A stretch of 64,000 nucleotides of DNA from contig NZ_CP126268.1 in the NCBI RefSeq assembly GCF_003234795.2, forward strand, positions 2,604,001-2,668,000, given 5' to 3'. This DNA is from Curtobacterium sp. MCLR17_032 (GTDB lineage Bacteria; Actinomycetota; Actinomycetes; Actinomycetales; Microbacteriaceae). Under the pieces are notes generated by a model. That model did no database searches, was not told where the DNA came from, and saw only the letters and a list, made by a program, of their open reading frames with translations. Made by a program: the position numbers and the translations under genes. Below are positions 31,795-40,609 of the stretch, in pieces; the first letter of the stretch is position 1; each line of letters starts with the position of its first letter.

Positions 31795-33261
31795 ATGTCG
31801 CAGCAGCACAGCGAGCTCTCCGCACAGCAGCAGCTCGAGGCCTACGGCTACAAGCAGGAGCTGAAACGCTCCGTCTCCACCACCGACCTGCTCGTCTACG
31901 GGCTGGTCTTCATGGTGCCGATCGCCCCGTGGGCGATCTTCGGCACCGTCTACAACGCGTCCTCCGGCATGGTGCCGCTGGTCTACCTGGTCGGCCTCGT
32001 CGCGATGATCTTCACCGCCCTGGCGTACGCGCAGATGGCGAAGTCGATCCCCCTCGCCGGCAGTGTCTTCTCGTACGTCGGCCGTGGCATCCACCCGACG
32101 GCGGGCTTCTTCGCCGGCTGGGCGATCCTGCTCGACTACCTGCTCGTCCCGACGCTGCTCTACGTGTTCGCGGCCGAGAGCATGGTCGGCATCTTCCCGG
32201 GCACCCCGCGGTGGCTGTGGGCGCTGGTGTTCGTGGCGATCAACACCGTCATCAACCTGGCCGGGGTGTCGTCCCTGAAGCTGGCGAACCGGATCTTCCT
32301 GCTCATCGAGCTGGTGTTCGTGGTGATCTTCGTCGTCATCGCGATCGTCGCCCTGACCGGCGGCACGGTGCCGGGGGCATCGTTCAGCACCGACCAGGTG
32401 TTCGACCCGGCGAAGGTGTCGGCGCCGCTGATCGCCTCGGCACTGTCGATCGCGGTGCTGAGCTTCCTGGGCTTCGACGGCATCTCCACCCTGTCCGAGG
32501 AGTCCACCGGACGCCGCGGTGGTGCCGGTCTCGCGATGATCCTGGCGCTCGTCATCGTCGCGTTCCTGTTCGTCGTGCAGACCTGGCTCGCCAGCGCCCT
32601 GGCCGCCGGACGCGACTCGTTCTCGGACAGCGAGGCGGGCAACGCGTTCTTCACGATCGTCCAGCAGGCGTCGTCGAGCGGCTGGGCGACGGCGTTCTTC
32701 GCGGTCAACGTCCTGGCCGTGGGCATCGCGAACGCCATGGCAGCGCAGGCCGCGACGAGCCGCCTGCTGTTCTCGATGAGCCGCGACCGGCAGCTGCCCG
32801 CGTTCCTGCACAAGCTCAACGGCCGCCTGGTGCCGCAGAACGCGATCCTGGTCGTCTCGGTCCTGTCCGCGATCCTGGTGCTGTTCTTCGTCGGGCAGAT
32901 CGACACGATCTCGTCGCTGGTGAACTTCGGCGCCCTGTTCGGCTTCATGCTGCTGCACGTGTCGGTGTTCGTGCACCACATGGTCAAGGGGAAGTCGCGG
33001 AACTGGCTGCTGCACCTGGTCGTGCCGCTGATCGGGTTCCTGATCATCGGGTACGTGCTGCTCAACGCCGCGGTCGAGGCGAAGGTCGGTGGCATCATCT
33101 GGCTCATCGTCGGCGCCGGCGTCTTCCTCTACTACCGCTCCACCGGCCGTTCCACCGAGGTCGGTTCCGAGGAGCCGGGCACGCTCGGCGAAGGCGACCC
33201 GACCGGCGCCCCCGCCGGCTCGACCGCCGCCCCGCTCTCGACGGACAAGGACCCGCGATGA
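31795..33261 (+). CDS. APC family amino-acid permease
   Basis: 488-aa amino acid/polyamine/organocation permease with 12 predicted membrane segments. The first segments contain TTDLLVYGLVFMVPIAPWAIFG, a region preceding ALAYAQMAKSIPLAGSVFSY; FLGFDGISTLSEEST is the classical TM6 region. The C-terminal tail is hydrophilic and Ser/Thr-rich. It overlaps the formamidase gene by ATGA. An amino acid or amide substrate is likely but unspecified. Confidence 0.92.
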   Translation: MSQQHSELSAQQQLEAYGYKQELKRSVSTTDLLVYGLVFMVPIAPWAIFGTVYNASSGMVPLVYLVGLVAMIFTALAYAQMAKSIPLAGSVFSYVGRGIHPTAGFFAGWAILLDYLLVPTLLYVFAAESMVGIFPGTPRWLWALVFVAINTVINLAGVSSLKLANRIFLLIELVFVVIFVVIAIVALTGGTVPGASFSTDQVFDPAKVSAPLIASALSIAVLSFLGFDGISTLSEESTGRRGGAGLAMILALVIVAFLFVVQTWLASALAAGRDSFSDSEAGNAFFTIVQQASSSGWATAFFAVNVLAVGIANAMAAQAATSRLLFSMSRDRQLPAFLHKLNGRLVPQNAILVVSVLSAILVLFFVGQIDTISSLVNFGALFGFMLLHVSVFVHHMVKGKSRNWLLHLVVPLIGFLIIGYVLLNAAVEAKVGGIIWLIVGAGVFLYYRSTGRSTEVGSEEPGTLGEGDPTGAPAGSTAAPLSTDKDPR

Positions 33262-34199
33262 CCCCCGACCACCACCTGCCGAACACGCTCGGCCGCCCCG
33301 GCTACACCGCCGACCGCGAGCCGGTACTGACCATCGCCCCGGGCACCGGCGAGACGATCGGCTTCGAGACGACCGACGCCGTCTACGCCGAACTCGACGA
33401 CCACCACGACATGGCGCAGCTGCAGGCACCGATCAACCCGGTCACCGGCCCGGTGTACGTCGAGGGCGCGGAGCCGGGCGACACCCTCGCGGTGACGATC
33501 CACGACATCCAGCTGACGACGCACGGCTGGTCGGTCTCGCTGCCCGGCTCCGGCGCCCTGCAGCACGTGATGGGCGACCGGGTCTTCACCCGCCGCTGCC
33601 CGATCGAGGACGGCGTCGTGCGGGTGTCCGACCGGCACACGTTCCCGGTCCGGCCGATGATCGGCTGCATCGGGACCGCTCCGGCCGAGGGCGAGAACTC
33701 CACGATCATGCCCGCGTACGCCGAGGGCGGGAACATGGACGTCACCGAGGCCCGCCCCGGCTCGACGGTCTACCTGCCGGTCCGGGTGCCGGGAGCGCTG
33801 CTGTCGATCGGCGACATCCACGCGATCATGGCCGAGGGCGAGTCCTCGTTCGTCGCGATCGAGGCGCAGGGCACCGCGATCGTCTCCGTCGACGTCGTCA
33901 AGGGCGGACCCACCCTGCGGGCACCGCGCATCGAGACCGACGACGAGTGGCTGTTCGTCGGCCTGGGCGAACCGGTGCAGGAGAGCATCCGCCGCGGGTA
34001 CGAGGACGCCTTCGCGTTCCTCGTCGACGACCACGGCTGGTCGGCCGACGACGCCTACGCCGTGCTCAGCGCGGTCGGCGACTCGAAGCTCGGCGGGCCG
34101 ACCGGGTCCGGCGCTCCGGACCCGTTGCACCCGTTCGACGCGGTCGGTGCGGTGACCCTGCACCGGGTCCCGAAGGCGGTGCTGACCGCAGGGGTCTGA
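33258..34199 (+). CDS. Acetamidase/formamidase family protein
   Basis: 313-aa FmdA/AmdA-type amidohydrolase, shorter than the paralogue at 22688. Family features include EPVLTIAPGTGETIGFETTD, GPVYVEGAEPGDTLAVTI, PMIGCIGTAPAEGENSTIMPA, GGNMDVTEARPGSTVYLPV and ALLSIGDIHAIMAEGE. It probably hydrolyses a small amide brought in by, or generated behind, the adjacent permease. The ATG overlaps the permease stop. It ends the operon at a very long hairpin. Confidence 0.9.
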   Translation: MTPDHHLPNTLGRPGYTADREPVLTIAPGTGETIGFETTDAVYAELDDHHDMAQLQAPINPVTGPVYVEGAEPGDTLAVTIHDIQLTTHGWSVSLPGSGALQHVMGDRVFTRRCPIEDGVVRVSDRHTFPVRPMIGCIGTAPAEGENSTIMPAYAEGGNMDVTEARPGSTVYLPVRVPGALLSIGDIHAIMAEGESSFVAIEAQGTAIVSVDVVKGGPTLRAPRIETDDEWLFVGLGEPVQESIRRGYEDAFAFLVDDHGWSADDAYAVLSAVGDSKLGGPTGSGAPDPLHPFDAVGAVTLHRVPKAVLTAGV

Positions 34200-34213
34200 C
34201 CGGACGCCGTGCC

Positions 34214-34271
34214 GGACGGGAGGCCCGGATCACGTGACCGACGTCGGTCACGCGATCCGGGCCTCCCGTCC
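34214..34271. terminator. Very long bidirectional hairpin
   Basis: GGACGGGAGGCCCGGATC (34214-34231) pairs exactly with GATCCGGGCCTCCCGTCC (34254-34271). After one mismatch the stem continues for 10 bp (CGTGACCGAC/GTCGGTCACG) to the centre, leaving no fixed loop. It separates the convergent formamidase and VIT1 genes. Longest of the GGGAGGC hairpins here. Confidence 0.8.
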
Positions 34272-34302
34272 GTCGATCACGCCCAGCGCGCCGCACCTTG
34301 CG

Positions 34303-35025
34303 TCAGGACGCGTGCGCCCCGAGCAGCGTGCCGGCGCCGTAGGTGGCGGCGAGGGCGAGCGCTCCGCCGAGCACGACGCGGATCGTCGCCCGGCCCCGGG
34401 GTGCCCCGCCGAGGGTCGCGCCGGTGGTGCCGGTGACGGCGAGCGCGATGAGGACGGCGACGACGGTGACCAGGATCTGGCTCGACGCCGGAGCGAGGAG
34501 CATCGCGAGGAACGGCAGCGCGGCACCGACGGTGAAGGTCGCGGCGGAGACCCAGGCCGCGCGCCAGGGGCTGACGACCTCGTCCTCGGCGTCGCGGAGG
34601 GCTGCGGCGGCCCGGCGGTCGCGGACCTCGGGACGGACGAGTTCGGCGGCGACGGTCTCGGCGACGTCGTCCGAGACCCCGAGCCCGCGGTAGTGCGCGG
34701 CGATGGTGGCCTGGTCCTCGGACTCGGCTTCGAGCTGCGCCTGGTGGGCGGCCTGCCCGGTGCGCTGGGCGTCACGCGCACCGCTGACGGAGACGTACTC
34801 GCCGAGCGCCATCGACACCGCACCACCGACGAGGGCGGCGGTGCCGGCAGCCAGGACCGGCCCGGCCGCAGCGCCGGTGCCGGCGACGCCGACCAGGACT
34901 GCTGCGACGGAGACGATGCCGTCGTTCGCGCCGAGGAGGCCGGCGCGCAACCAGTTGAGGCGGGCGGCGCTCGTGGCGTCGTCGTGCTCGGTGGCGGGGA
35001 GCGCGAGGTCAGCTGCGGTGGACAT
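34303..35025 (-). CDS. VIT1/CCC1 family iron or manganese transporter
   Basis: 240-aa membrane protein of the vacuolar iron transporter family. The first helix has RAGLLGANDGIVSVAAVLVGVAG; GGAVSMALGEYVSVSGARDA carries the conserved Gly/Glu motif; a cytoplasmic helical insert (about residues 85-150) is metal-binding in relatives; three further membrane segments follow. It would export or sequester Fe or Mn. No clear ribosome-binding site precedes the ATG at 35025. Two candidate iron boxes lie 37-90 bp upstream. Confidence 0.9.
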   Translation of the reverse strand: MSTAADLALPATEHDDATSAARLNWLRAGLLGANDGIVSVAAVLVGVAGTGAAAGPVLAAGTAALVGGAVSMALGEYVSVSGARDAQRTGQAAHQAQLEAESEDQATIAAHYRGLGVSDDVAETVAAELVRPEVRDRRAAAALRDAEDEVVSPWRAAWVSAATFTVGAALPFLAMLLAPASSQILVTVVAVLIALAVTGTTGATLGGAPRGRATIRVVLGGALALAATYGAGTLLGAHAS

Positions 35026-35061
35026 GAGGAAAGGAAAGCACTTGTCAGCTGATCGCACCAG

Positions 35062-35080
35062 CAAGGGAAGGCTGCCCTGA
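35062..35080. promoter_or_regulatory. Candidate DtxR/IdeR iron box (proximal)
   Basis: CAAGGGAAGGCTGCCCTGA fits the 19-bp DtxR-type consensus TWAGGYWAGSCTWRCCTWA at 14 of 19 positions. It lies 37 bp upstream of the VIT1-family start, and its centre is 34 bp from a second, better site. The assignment rests on sequence similarity and on the metal-transport function of the gene. Confidence 0.5.
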
Positions 35081-35095
35081 CCGGGGCTTTCGTGG

Positions 35096-35114
35096 TGAGG
35101 CAAGCCTTCCCTCA
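35096..35114. promoter_or_regulatory. Candidate DtxR/IdeR iron box (distal)
   Basis: TGAGGCAAGCCTTCCCTCA matches the DtxR-type consensus TWAGGYWAGSCTWRCCTWA at 16 of 19 positions and is palindromic except at three C/G positions. It lies between the divergent VIT1-family and SGNH hydrolase genes, 63 bp from the latter's start. Confidence 0.6.
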
Positions 35115-35176
35115 GCGCGGTTCCACGCGGAGGAGCACGATGGAGACCGCACCGATCCCGTTCCCCGAGGAGGACC

Positions 35177-35983
35177 ATGTCCGCCGTCCCCGCCCGCACC
35201 GACCCCGTCCGCTACGTCGCCATCGGGGACAGCTTCTCCGAGGGCGTCGGCGACGACGGCGACGTCCCGTTCCCCGGCTGGGCCGGACGTCTGGCGGTCG
35301 GCCTGGCGAACCACCTGCCCGGCCCGGTGTCCTACGCGAACCTGGCGATCCGCGGCCGTCTGCTCGCCGGGGTCCTCGACGGCCAGCTCGACGCGGCCCT
35401 CGCCCTCGACCCGGCGCCGACGCTCATCACCTTCTGCGGCGGTGGCAACGACATGCTCCGCCCCGGCTACGACGTCGACGTGCTGCTCGGACGGCTGACC
35501 GAGGCCGCGGACGCCGTCGCCGCCCGCGGGATCCGCCTCGCACTCCTCAGCCCCGCCGACCCCAGCGCCCGGCTGCCCCTCGGCCGGATGATCAACGCCC
35601 GCGGGGACGCCTGGGCCGAGGCACTGACCGGGTTCAGCCGGGAGCGCGGGCTGCCGTTCGTCGACGTCTCGCGCGACGCACACCTCGGCCGCGCCGAGTT
35701 CTGGTCCGAGGACCGTCTGCACATGAACCCGCTCGGACACCAGCGGGTCGCGGACCTGGCCCTGCACGCGATCGCCGACGGTCCCCAGGCCGCCGTGCCC
35801 CGCGTGCCGGACGCGACGAGGACGTCGGTCGCCACGGAGCTCCGGTACTACCGCGACCACGTCGTCCCGTGGGTCCGGCGTCGGGTGACGGGTCGGTCCT
35901 CCGGGGACGGCCGGGTCGCCGGGCAGGGCGACTGGGCGCCGGTGATGCCGTCCCGACCGGGAGGCCCGGGGCGACTCACGTAG
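35177..35983 (+). CDS. SGNH/GDSL family hydrolase
   Basis: 268-aa esterase/lipase-like protein. Block I is YVAIGDSFSEGVGDD with the nucleophilic Ser, the Gly of block II is in NLAIRGR, block III is CGGGNDML with the oxyanion Asn, and block V is EDRLHMNPLGH with the Asp and His. The ATG at 35177 follows GGAGGACC. No signal peptide is seen. Divergent from the VIT1 gene. The substrate is unknown. Confidence 0.92.
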   Translation: MSAVPARTDPVRYVAIGDSFSEGVGDDGDVPFPGWAGRLAVGLANHLPGPVSYANLAIRGRLLAGVLDGQLDAALALDPAPTLITFCGGGNDMLRPGYDVDVLLGRLTEAADAVAARGIRLALLSPADPSARLPLGRMINARGDAWAEALTGFSRERGLPFVDVSRDAHLGRAEFWSEDRLHMNPLGHQRVADLALHAIADGPQAAVPRVPDATRTSVATELRYYRDHVVPWVRRRVTGRSSGDGRVAGQGDWAPVMPSRPGGPGRLT

Positions 35984-35997
35984 GCCGAGTCCGGGCC
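35963..35997. terminator. Imperfect hairpin overlapping the SGNH hydrolase stop
   Basis: GGCCCGG (35963-35969) with GACTC (35973-35977) can pair with GAGTC (35987-35991) and the following CGGGCC, leaving a small bulge. The stop codon at 35981-35983 lies in the loop. Weaker than the other GGGAGGC hairpins. Confidence 0.4.
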
Positions 35998-36010
35998 GGC
36001 AGGGCCCGGT

Positions 36011-36535
36011 TCAGACCACGTAGGTGCGCGTCGGACGGCCGCTCAGCGCGTGCGGGAACGGCTCGCCGACCGGCCGGAACCCCGCGCTGCGGTAGAGGCG
36101 GAGAGCCGGGGCGTTGTCCTCGAGCGCGTGCAGCATGCAGTGCTCGTGTCCGGCGGCCCGGGCGGCGTCCACCGCCGCGACGAGCAGCGCCCGGCCGAGG
36201 CCACTGCCCTGCGCCGTGGGATCCACGGCGAGCAGGCTCAGGTAGGCGGCGTCCGCACGGCCCGCTCCCCCGCCGGTCCCTGGTGCCGTGACGAGCGCGA
36301 ACCCCCGCACCGTGCCGGCGTTCCCGGTGTCGTCCGCTCCGGGGGCGACGACGAGTGCGACCCGGTCGGCGGCGAACTTGGCGGCTGCCCGCACGCGGAC
36401 GGCCGGGTCCTCGGCCAGGCCGTCGCGTGCTGCGACGGCAGCGGCCCAGAGGTCGATGCAGGCGCGGTCGATGCGGTCACGGTCCCCGGAGTCCCCGGGT
36501 TCCGCGACCCGCACGGCTGCCGTCGAATCGATCAC
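36011..36535 (-). CDS. GNAT family N-acetyltransferase
   Basis: 174-aa acetyltransferase. The acetyl-CoA loop is DPTAQGSGLGRALL near residue 108, preceded by AAYLSLLAV on strand beta4, and followed by HCMLHALEDNAPALRLYRSAGFRPVGE, the classic C-terminal motif. GTG start with TAGGGT 6 nt upstream (leaderless pattern). The substrate is unknown. Confidence 0.9.
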   Translation of the reverse strand: MIDSTAAVRVAEPGDSGDRDRIDRACIDLWAAAVAARDGLAEDPAVRVRAAAKFAADRVALVVAPGADDTGNAGTVRGFALVTAPGTGGGAGRADAAYLSLLAVDPTAQGSGLGRALLVAAVDAARAAGHEHCMLHALEDNAPALRLYRSAGFRPVGEPFPHALSGRPTRTYVV

Positions 36536-36565
36536 CCGACCACCCTACGACCGGGCTGCTGCGCG

Positions 36566-37972
36566 TCAGGCCGAGGCCGCCGCGGACTCCCGCACCCGGA
36601 ACGACGCACCGCGGTGCTCCTCGGGTAGACGGTCGCCGCGACCGAGCAGCTTGTTCCGGAGCGACCCCTCGCGGTAGCCCTCGGGGTAGGCGCCGCGGGC
36701 CCGGAGCTCGGGGATCACGAACTCGATGACGTCCTCCCACGTCCCCGGGGACACGGCGTAGGCCAGGTTGAAGCCGTCGACGTCCGTCTGCTCCTGGATG
36801 TCGACGAGCCGCTGGGCGATGGTCGCCCCGCTGCCGACCTCGACCGGGCCCAGGCCACCGATCGCCGTCTGCCGGGCGATGTCCCGCACCGTCCACGTCG
36901 TGCCGTCCTCCCCCGTCGCCGCGGACAGGTTCGCGGCCGCCGACTGGATCGCGTTCGACTCGATGTTGCCGAGCGGCTCGTCCAGGTCGTACTGCGACAG
37001 GTCGACGCCCATCCAGCCGGAGTTGAGGACGAGCGCGCCCTCCTCGGACGCGTAGGACAGGTAGTCGCGGTACTTCGCCTGCGCGAGCTCGTCGGTCTCG
37101 TCGGTGATCACGGTGAGCAGCGTGTAGACCTTAGCGGCGTACCGGTCGCGACCAGCAGCCTCCAGGGCGTCCCGGATCTTGCCGACCGTCACGGCGAGCT
37201 GCGGCAGGGTCGGGGCACCGACGAAGACGGCCTCGGCGTTCTCGGCGGCGAATCGGATCCCCCGCGGCGACGCACCGGCCTGGTAGATGACGGGCGAGCG
37301 CTGCACCGACGGCTCGGACAGGTGGATGCCGGGCACGTCGAAGTGCGTGCCGTGGTGCTCGATGGGGTGCACCTTCGCGGGGTCGGTGAAGACGCCGGTC
37401 TCGCGGTCCTCGATGACGGCGTCGTCCTCCCACGAGCCCTCCCACAGCTTGTAGAGGACCTCGAGGTACTCGTCGGCCACGTCGTACCGGTCGTCGTGGC
37501 TCAGCTGGTCGGTCTGGCCCATGTTCCGGGCGGCGCTCGGCAGGTACCCGGTGACGACGTTCCAGCCGACGCGGCCCTTCGTCAGGTGGTCGAGCGTCGA
37601 GATCCGTCGGGCGAACGGGTACGGGTGCTCGTAGGCGGTGCCCGCGGTGATGCCGAAGCCCAGGTGCTCGGTGACGGCGGCCATCGCGGACACGAGCAGG
37701 ATCGGGTCGTTGACCGGCACCTGCGACCCGGTGCGCAGCGCTGCCTCGTTCGTGCCGCCGTAGACGTCGTACGTGCCCAGGACGTCAGCGATGAAGATGC
37801 CGTCGAACGCCCCGCGCTCGAGCGTCTTCGCCAGGTCGGTCCAGTACGACAGGTCGTTGTAGTGCCGGGAACGGTCGCGCGGGTGGCGCCACAGCCCGGA
37901 GGACTGGTGGGCGACGCAGTTCATGTCGAACGCGTTGAAGCGGATCTGCCGGGGTTCGCGGTTCGTGGTCAC
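36566..37972 (-). CDS. NtaA/DszA-type flavin-dependent monooxygenase (LLM class)
   Basis: 468-aa monooxygenase of the NtaA/SnaA/DszA subgroup. It shows IRFNAFDMNCVAHQSSGLWRH, AKTLERGAFDGIFIADVLG, the GRVGWNVVTGYLPSAARN signature near residue 140 and PVIYQAGASPRGIRFAAENAEAVF. Relatives use reduced FMN to oxidise sulfur compounds or aminopolycarboxylates. The GTG at 37972 has TACGGT 6 nt upstream; an ATG at 38023 has no such support. A palindrome upstream may control it. Confidence 0.88.
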   Translation of the reverse strand: MTTNREPRQIRFNAFDMNCVAHQSSGLWRHPRDRSRHYNDLSYWTDLAKTLERGAFDGIFIADVLGTYDVYGGTNEAALRTGSQVPVNDPILLVSAMAAVTEHLGFGITAGTAYEHPYPFARRISTLDHLTKGRVGWNVVTGYLPSAARNMGQTDQLSHDDRYDVADEYLEVLYKLWEGSWEDDAVIEDRETGVFTDPAKVHPIEHHGTHFDVPGIHLSEPSVQRSPVIYQAGASPRGIRFAAENAEAVFVGAPTLPQLAVTVGKIRDALEAAGRDRYAAKVYTLLTVITDETDELAQAKYRDYLSYASEEGALVLNSGWMGVDLSQYDLDEPLGNIESNAIQSAAANLSAATGEDGTTWTVRDIARQTAIGGLGPVEVGSGATIAQRLVDIQEQTDVDGFNLAYAVSPGTWEDVIEFVIPELRARGAYPEGYREGSLRNKLLGRGDRLPEEHRGASFRVRESAAASA

Positions 37973-38003
37973 GACGCGACCGTACGACGGGGACCGTGCG
38001 TCC

Positions 38004-38018
38004 GTCACGGACCGTGAC
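38004..38018. promoter_or_regulatory. Palindrome near the monooxygenase promoter
   Basis: GTCACGG-A-CCGTGAC is a perfect 7+7 inverted repeat about 20 bp upstream of the TACGGT -10-like hexamer of the monooxygenase, so it covers the -35 position. A further CGTGAC half site follows at about 38023. Likely operator; the protein is unknown. Confidence 0.45.
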
Positions 38019-38096
38019 GCCACGTGACGCCGGGGTCGCCGGGCGCCGGGCGCGCCAGGGCGCCGGGGCGCCTGCGCCGCGCCCCGGCGTCACGCG

Positions 38097-40568
38097 TCAT
38101 CCCAGCTCGACGCCCGTCGTCCCGGCCTCGTCCAGTACGGACCCCCCGACGTGCAGGGTGAACCGTCCGGCCTCGTACCGCCACGAACCGTCCCAGTGCG
38201 CGAACGCCCGGGCGGGGACCTCGATCGAGACCTCGGTGGACTCGCCCGCTCCGAGCCGGACCGGCGCGAAGCCCACCAACCACCGGACGGGACGGTCCAC
38301 CTCGGACACCTCGCGCGAGGCGTAGACCTGCACGACGTGCTTGCCGGCGCGGGCCCCGGTGTTCGCGACCGTCGCCGTGACGATGACCGCATCCCCCTCC
38401 GACACCGTCGGCGTCGCGGTGACCCCGTCGATCGTCCAGGTCGTGTAGCCGAGTCCGTGCCCGAACGGGTACGCCGGCTCGGTGCCGGCGCGGAGCCACG
38501 CCCGGTAGCCGATGTGCACGCCCTCGTCGTACGACACCTTCCCGTCGACCGGCGTGACGTCGAGCACGGGGACGTCCGCCATCGCGACCGGCCAGGTGGT
38601 GGGCAGGCGTCCGCCGGGCTCCTGGGCGCCGGTGAGCACGTCGGCCAGGGCGTTGCCGTACTCCTGCCCGCCGAACCAGGTGAGCAGGACCGCGGCGACG
38701 TCGTTGCGCCACGGCATCTCGACCGGCGAACCGGCGTTCACGACGACGACCGTGTTCGGGTTCGCCGCGGCGACCGCACGGACCAGGTCGTCCTGGTGCC
38801 CTGGCAGTGCGAGCGACGAGCGGTCGTAGCCCTCGGACTCGACCTTGGAGTTCGTGCCGACGACCACCACGGCGATGTCGGCCGTGCGGGCGGCCTCGAC
38901 CGCCGCGTCGATGAGCACCGACGGGTCCTCGTCGGACGGCTCGGTGCCGAACTGGTACGCCAGCACCCCGCCGAGCGTCTCGTCCTGGATGACGTCGTGC
39001 TCGATGCGGATCGCGAGCTGCTGCCCGGAGGTCACCGACACGGGCACCGAACGGGCCGGCGGGTTGAGGAAGGCCGCACCGAGCTGGTCGCCGTCGAACG
39101 GCACGTCCTCGTCGAGCACGAGCGCGCCGTCGATCCACATCCGCGACCGGCCGGCCGCACCGATGCCGATCCGCACGGTGCCGGTGGACTCCGCCGTGTA
39201 CGTCGTGGTGATGTCGAGTCGGTCGGCCTCACGTGTCGGGGCGTCGCCGCCGAACCAGAACAGTGCGGTGGCGCCGCGGTCCTCGACGTACAGCTCCTCG
39301 CCGTCCTTGACGAAGGCGACCCGGGCGCCGGGCTCCCCCGTCGCCGGGTTCGTGATGGTGGACAGCGGGAACTCCGCGATGCCCTCCTGCACGACGGCGC
39401 CGATGGCGTGGTCGACCGTGGCGCCGGGGAACGCCGAGCGGATCCCGTCGAGCGGTGACACGACCTGGGACGGCACGACCGTGGCCGAGCCGCCGCCCTG
39501 CGTGCGGGCCTGGTCGGCGTTGTGCCCGATCACGGCGATGCGCGACACCGCGGAGGCGTCGAGCGGCAGCACGCCGGTGTTCCGCACCAGCACGGTGCCC
39601 TCGGCCTCGGCTTCGCGGACGAACGCGACGCCGTCCTCGACGTGCACCGGCTGCGCGGCGACGGGCTCGAAGCCCTCGAGGGCGCCGACCCGGGCGGCCA
39701 GGGTCAGGATGCGGCGGACCTTGCGGTCGATCGCCTCGATCGGGACGTCTCCGGACTGCACGGCGGCGAGGAGCGGGCCCTCGCTCCACCACGGGTTCGG
39801 GCCGGGCATCGCGACGTCCTGCGACGCCTTCGCGGAGTCGACCGAGCGAACACCGGTCCAGTCGGACACGACGATGCCGTCGAAGCCCCACTCGGAGCTC
39901 AACGGCGTCTCGAGCAGGTCGTTCTCCGACGCCGTCACGCCGTTGATCGCGTTGTACGACGACATGACGGCCCAGGCGTGCGCCTCGGTGACGGCCTTCT
40001 CGAACGCCAGCAGGTACAGCTCGCGCAGGGCCCGGTCGGAGACCTCGGTCGACGCGGTGAAGCGGTCGGTCTCGTAGTCGTTCGCGATGTAGTGCTTCGG
40101 CGTCGCGGCGACGCCGTTCTCCTGCACCCCCGCCACGTACGACGCGGCCAGGTCGCCGGTGAGCACCGGGTCCTCGCTGAACGCCTCGAAGTGCCGGCCG
40201 CCCAGGGGTGATCGGTGCAGGTTGATCGTCGGGCCGAGCACGACGTCGACGCCCTTGCGCCGAGCCTCCACCGCAGCCGCAGCGCCGTAGCGCTTCGCGA
40301 TCGCGCGGTCCCACGACGCGCTCAGTGCGGTCGCCGACGGCAGGTTGAGGGACGGGTCACGCTCGTCCCAGACCTCGCCGCGGACCCCGGAGGGCCCGTC
40401 CGACATGAGGATCCGGCGCAGCCCGATCTTCTCGATCGGCCAGGTGGTCCAGAAGTCACGCCCGGTGAGCAGCTGCACCTTCTCCTCGGTGGTCAGCTCA
40501 GCGAGCAGCGCGTCGATGCGCTCCGCCGTCGGACTGGAGGCGGTGGTGGCGGTGTGCAGGTCGGTCAC
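38097..40568 (-). CDS. Glycoside hydrolase family 3 beta-glucosidase with PA14 insert
   Basis: 823-aa GH3 enzyme without a signal peptide. The N-terminal (beta/alpha)8 domain contains MSDGPSGVRGE, GPTINLHRSPLGGRHFEAFSEDP, KHYIANDYE and the nucleophile Asp in GIVVSDWTGV. The beta-sandwich domain follows, interrupted by a PA14-like insert (about residues 395-540). A fibronectin-III-like C-terminus ends the protein. It probably cleaves beta-linked oligosaccharides imported by the MFS gene 41 bp upstream. GTG start. Confidence 0.93.
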   Translation of the reverse strand: MTDLHTATTASSPTAERIDALLAELTTEEKVQLLTGRDFWTTWPIEKIGLRRILMSDGPSGVRGEVWDERDPSLNLPSATALSASWDRAIAKRYGAAAAVEARRKGVDVVLGPTINLHRSPLGGRHFEAFSEDPVLTGDLAASYVAGVQENGVAATPKHYIANDYETDRFTASTEVSDRALRELYLLAFEKAVTEAHAWAVMSSYNAINGVTASENDLLETPLSSEWGFDGIVVSDWTGVRSVDSAKASQDVAMPGPNPWWSEGPLLAAVQSGDVPIEAIDRKVRRILTLAARVGALEGFEPVAAQPVHVEDGVAFVREAEAEGTVLVRNTGVLPLDASAVSRIAVIGHNADQARTQGGGSATVVPSQVVSPLDGIRSAFPGATVDHAIGAVVQEGIAEFPLSTITNPATGEPGARVAFVKDGEELYVEDRGATALFWFGGDAPTREADRLDITTTYTAESTGTVRIGIGAAGRSRMWIDGALVLDEDVPFDGDQLGAAFLNPPARSVPVSVTSGQQLAIRIEHDVIQDETLGGVLAYQFGTEPSDEDPSVLIDAAVEAARTADIAVVVVGTNSKVESEGYDRSSLALPGHQDDLVRAVAAANPNTVVVVNAGSPVEMPWRNDVAAVLLTWFGGQEYGNALADVLTGAQEPGGRLPTTWPVAMADVPVLDVTPVDGKVSYDEGVHIGYRAWLRAGTEPAYPFGHGLGYTTWTIDGVTATPTVSEGDAVIVTATVANTGARAGKHVVQVYASREVSEVDRPVRWLVGFAPVRLGAGESTEVSIEVPARAFAHWDGSWRYEAGRFTLHVGGSVLDEAGTTGVELG

Positions 40569-40609
40569 GGTGATCGGTCCCTTCGTCGAGAGCAGTGGAG
40601 AGCAGCAGG

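Noticed and set aside
35140..35176. Alternative ATG at 35140 behind a GGAGGAG site as start of the SGNH hydrolase
   Set aside because: It is out of frame with the GDSL motif. The ATG at 35177 with GGAGGACC is in frame and correctly spaced.
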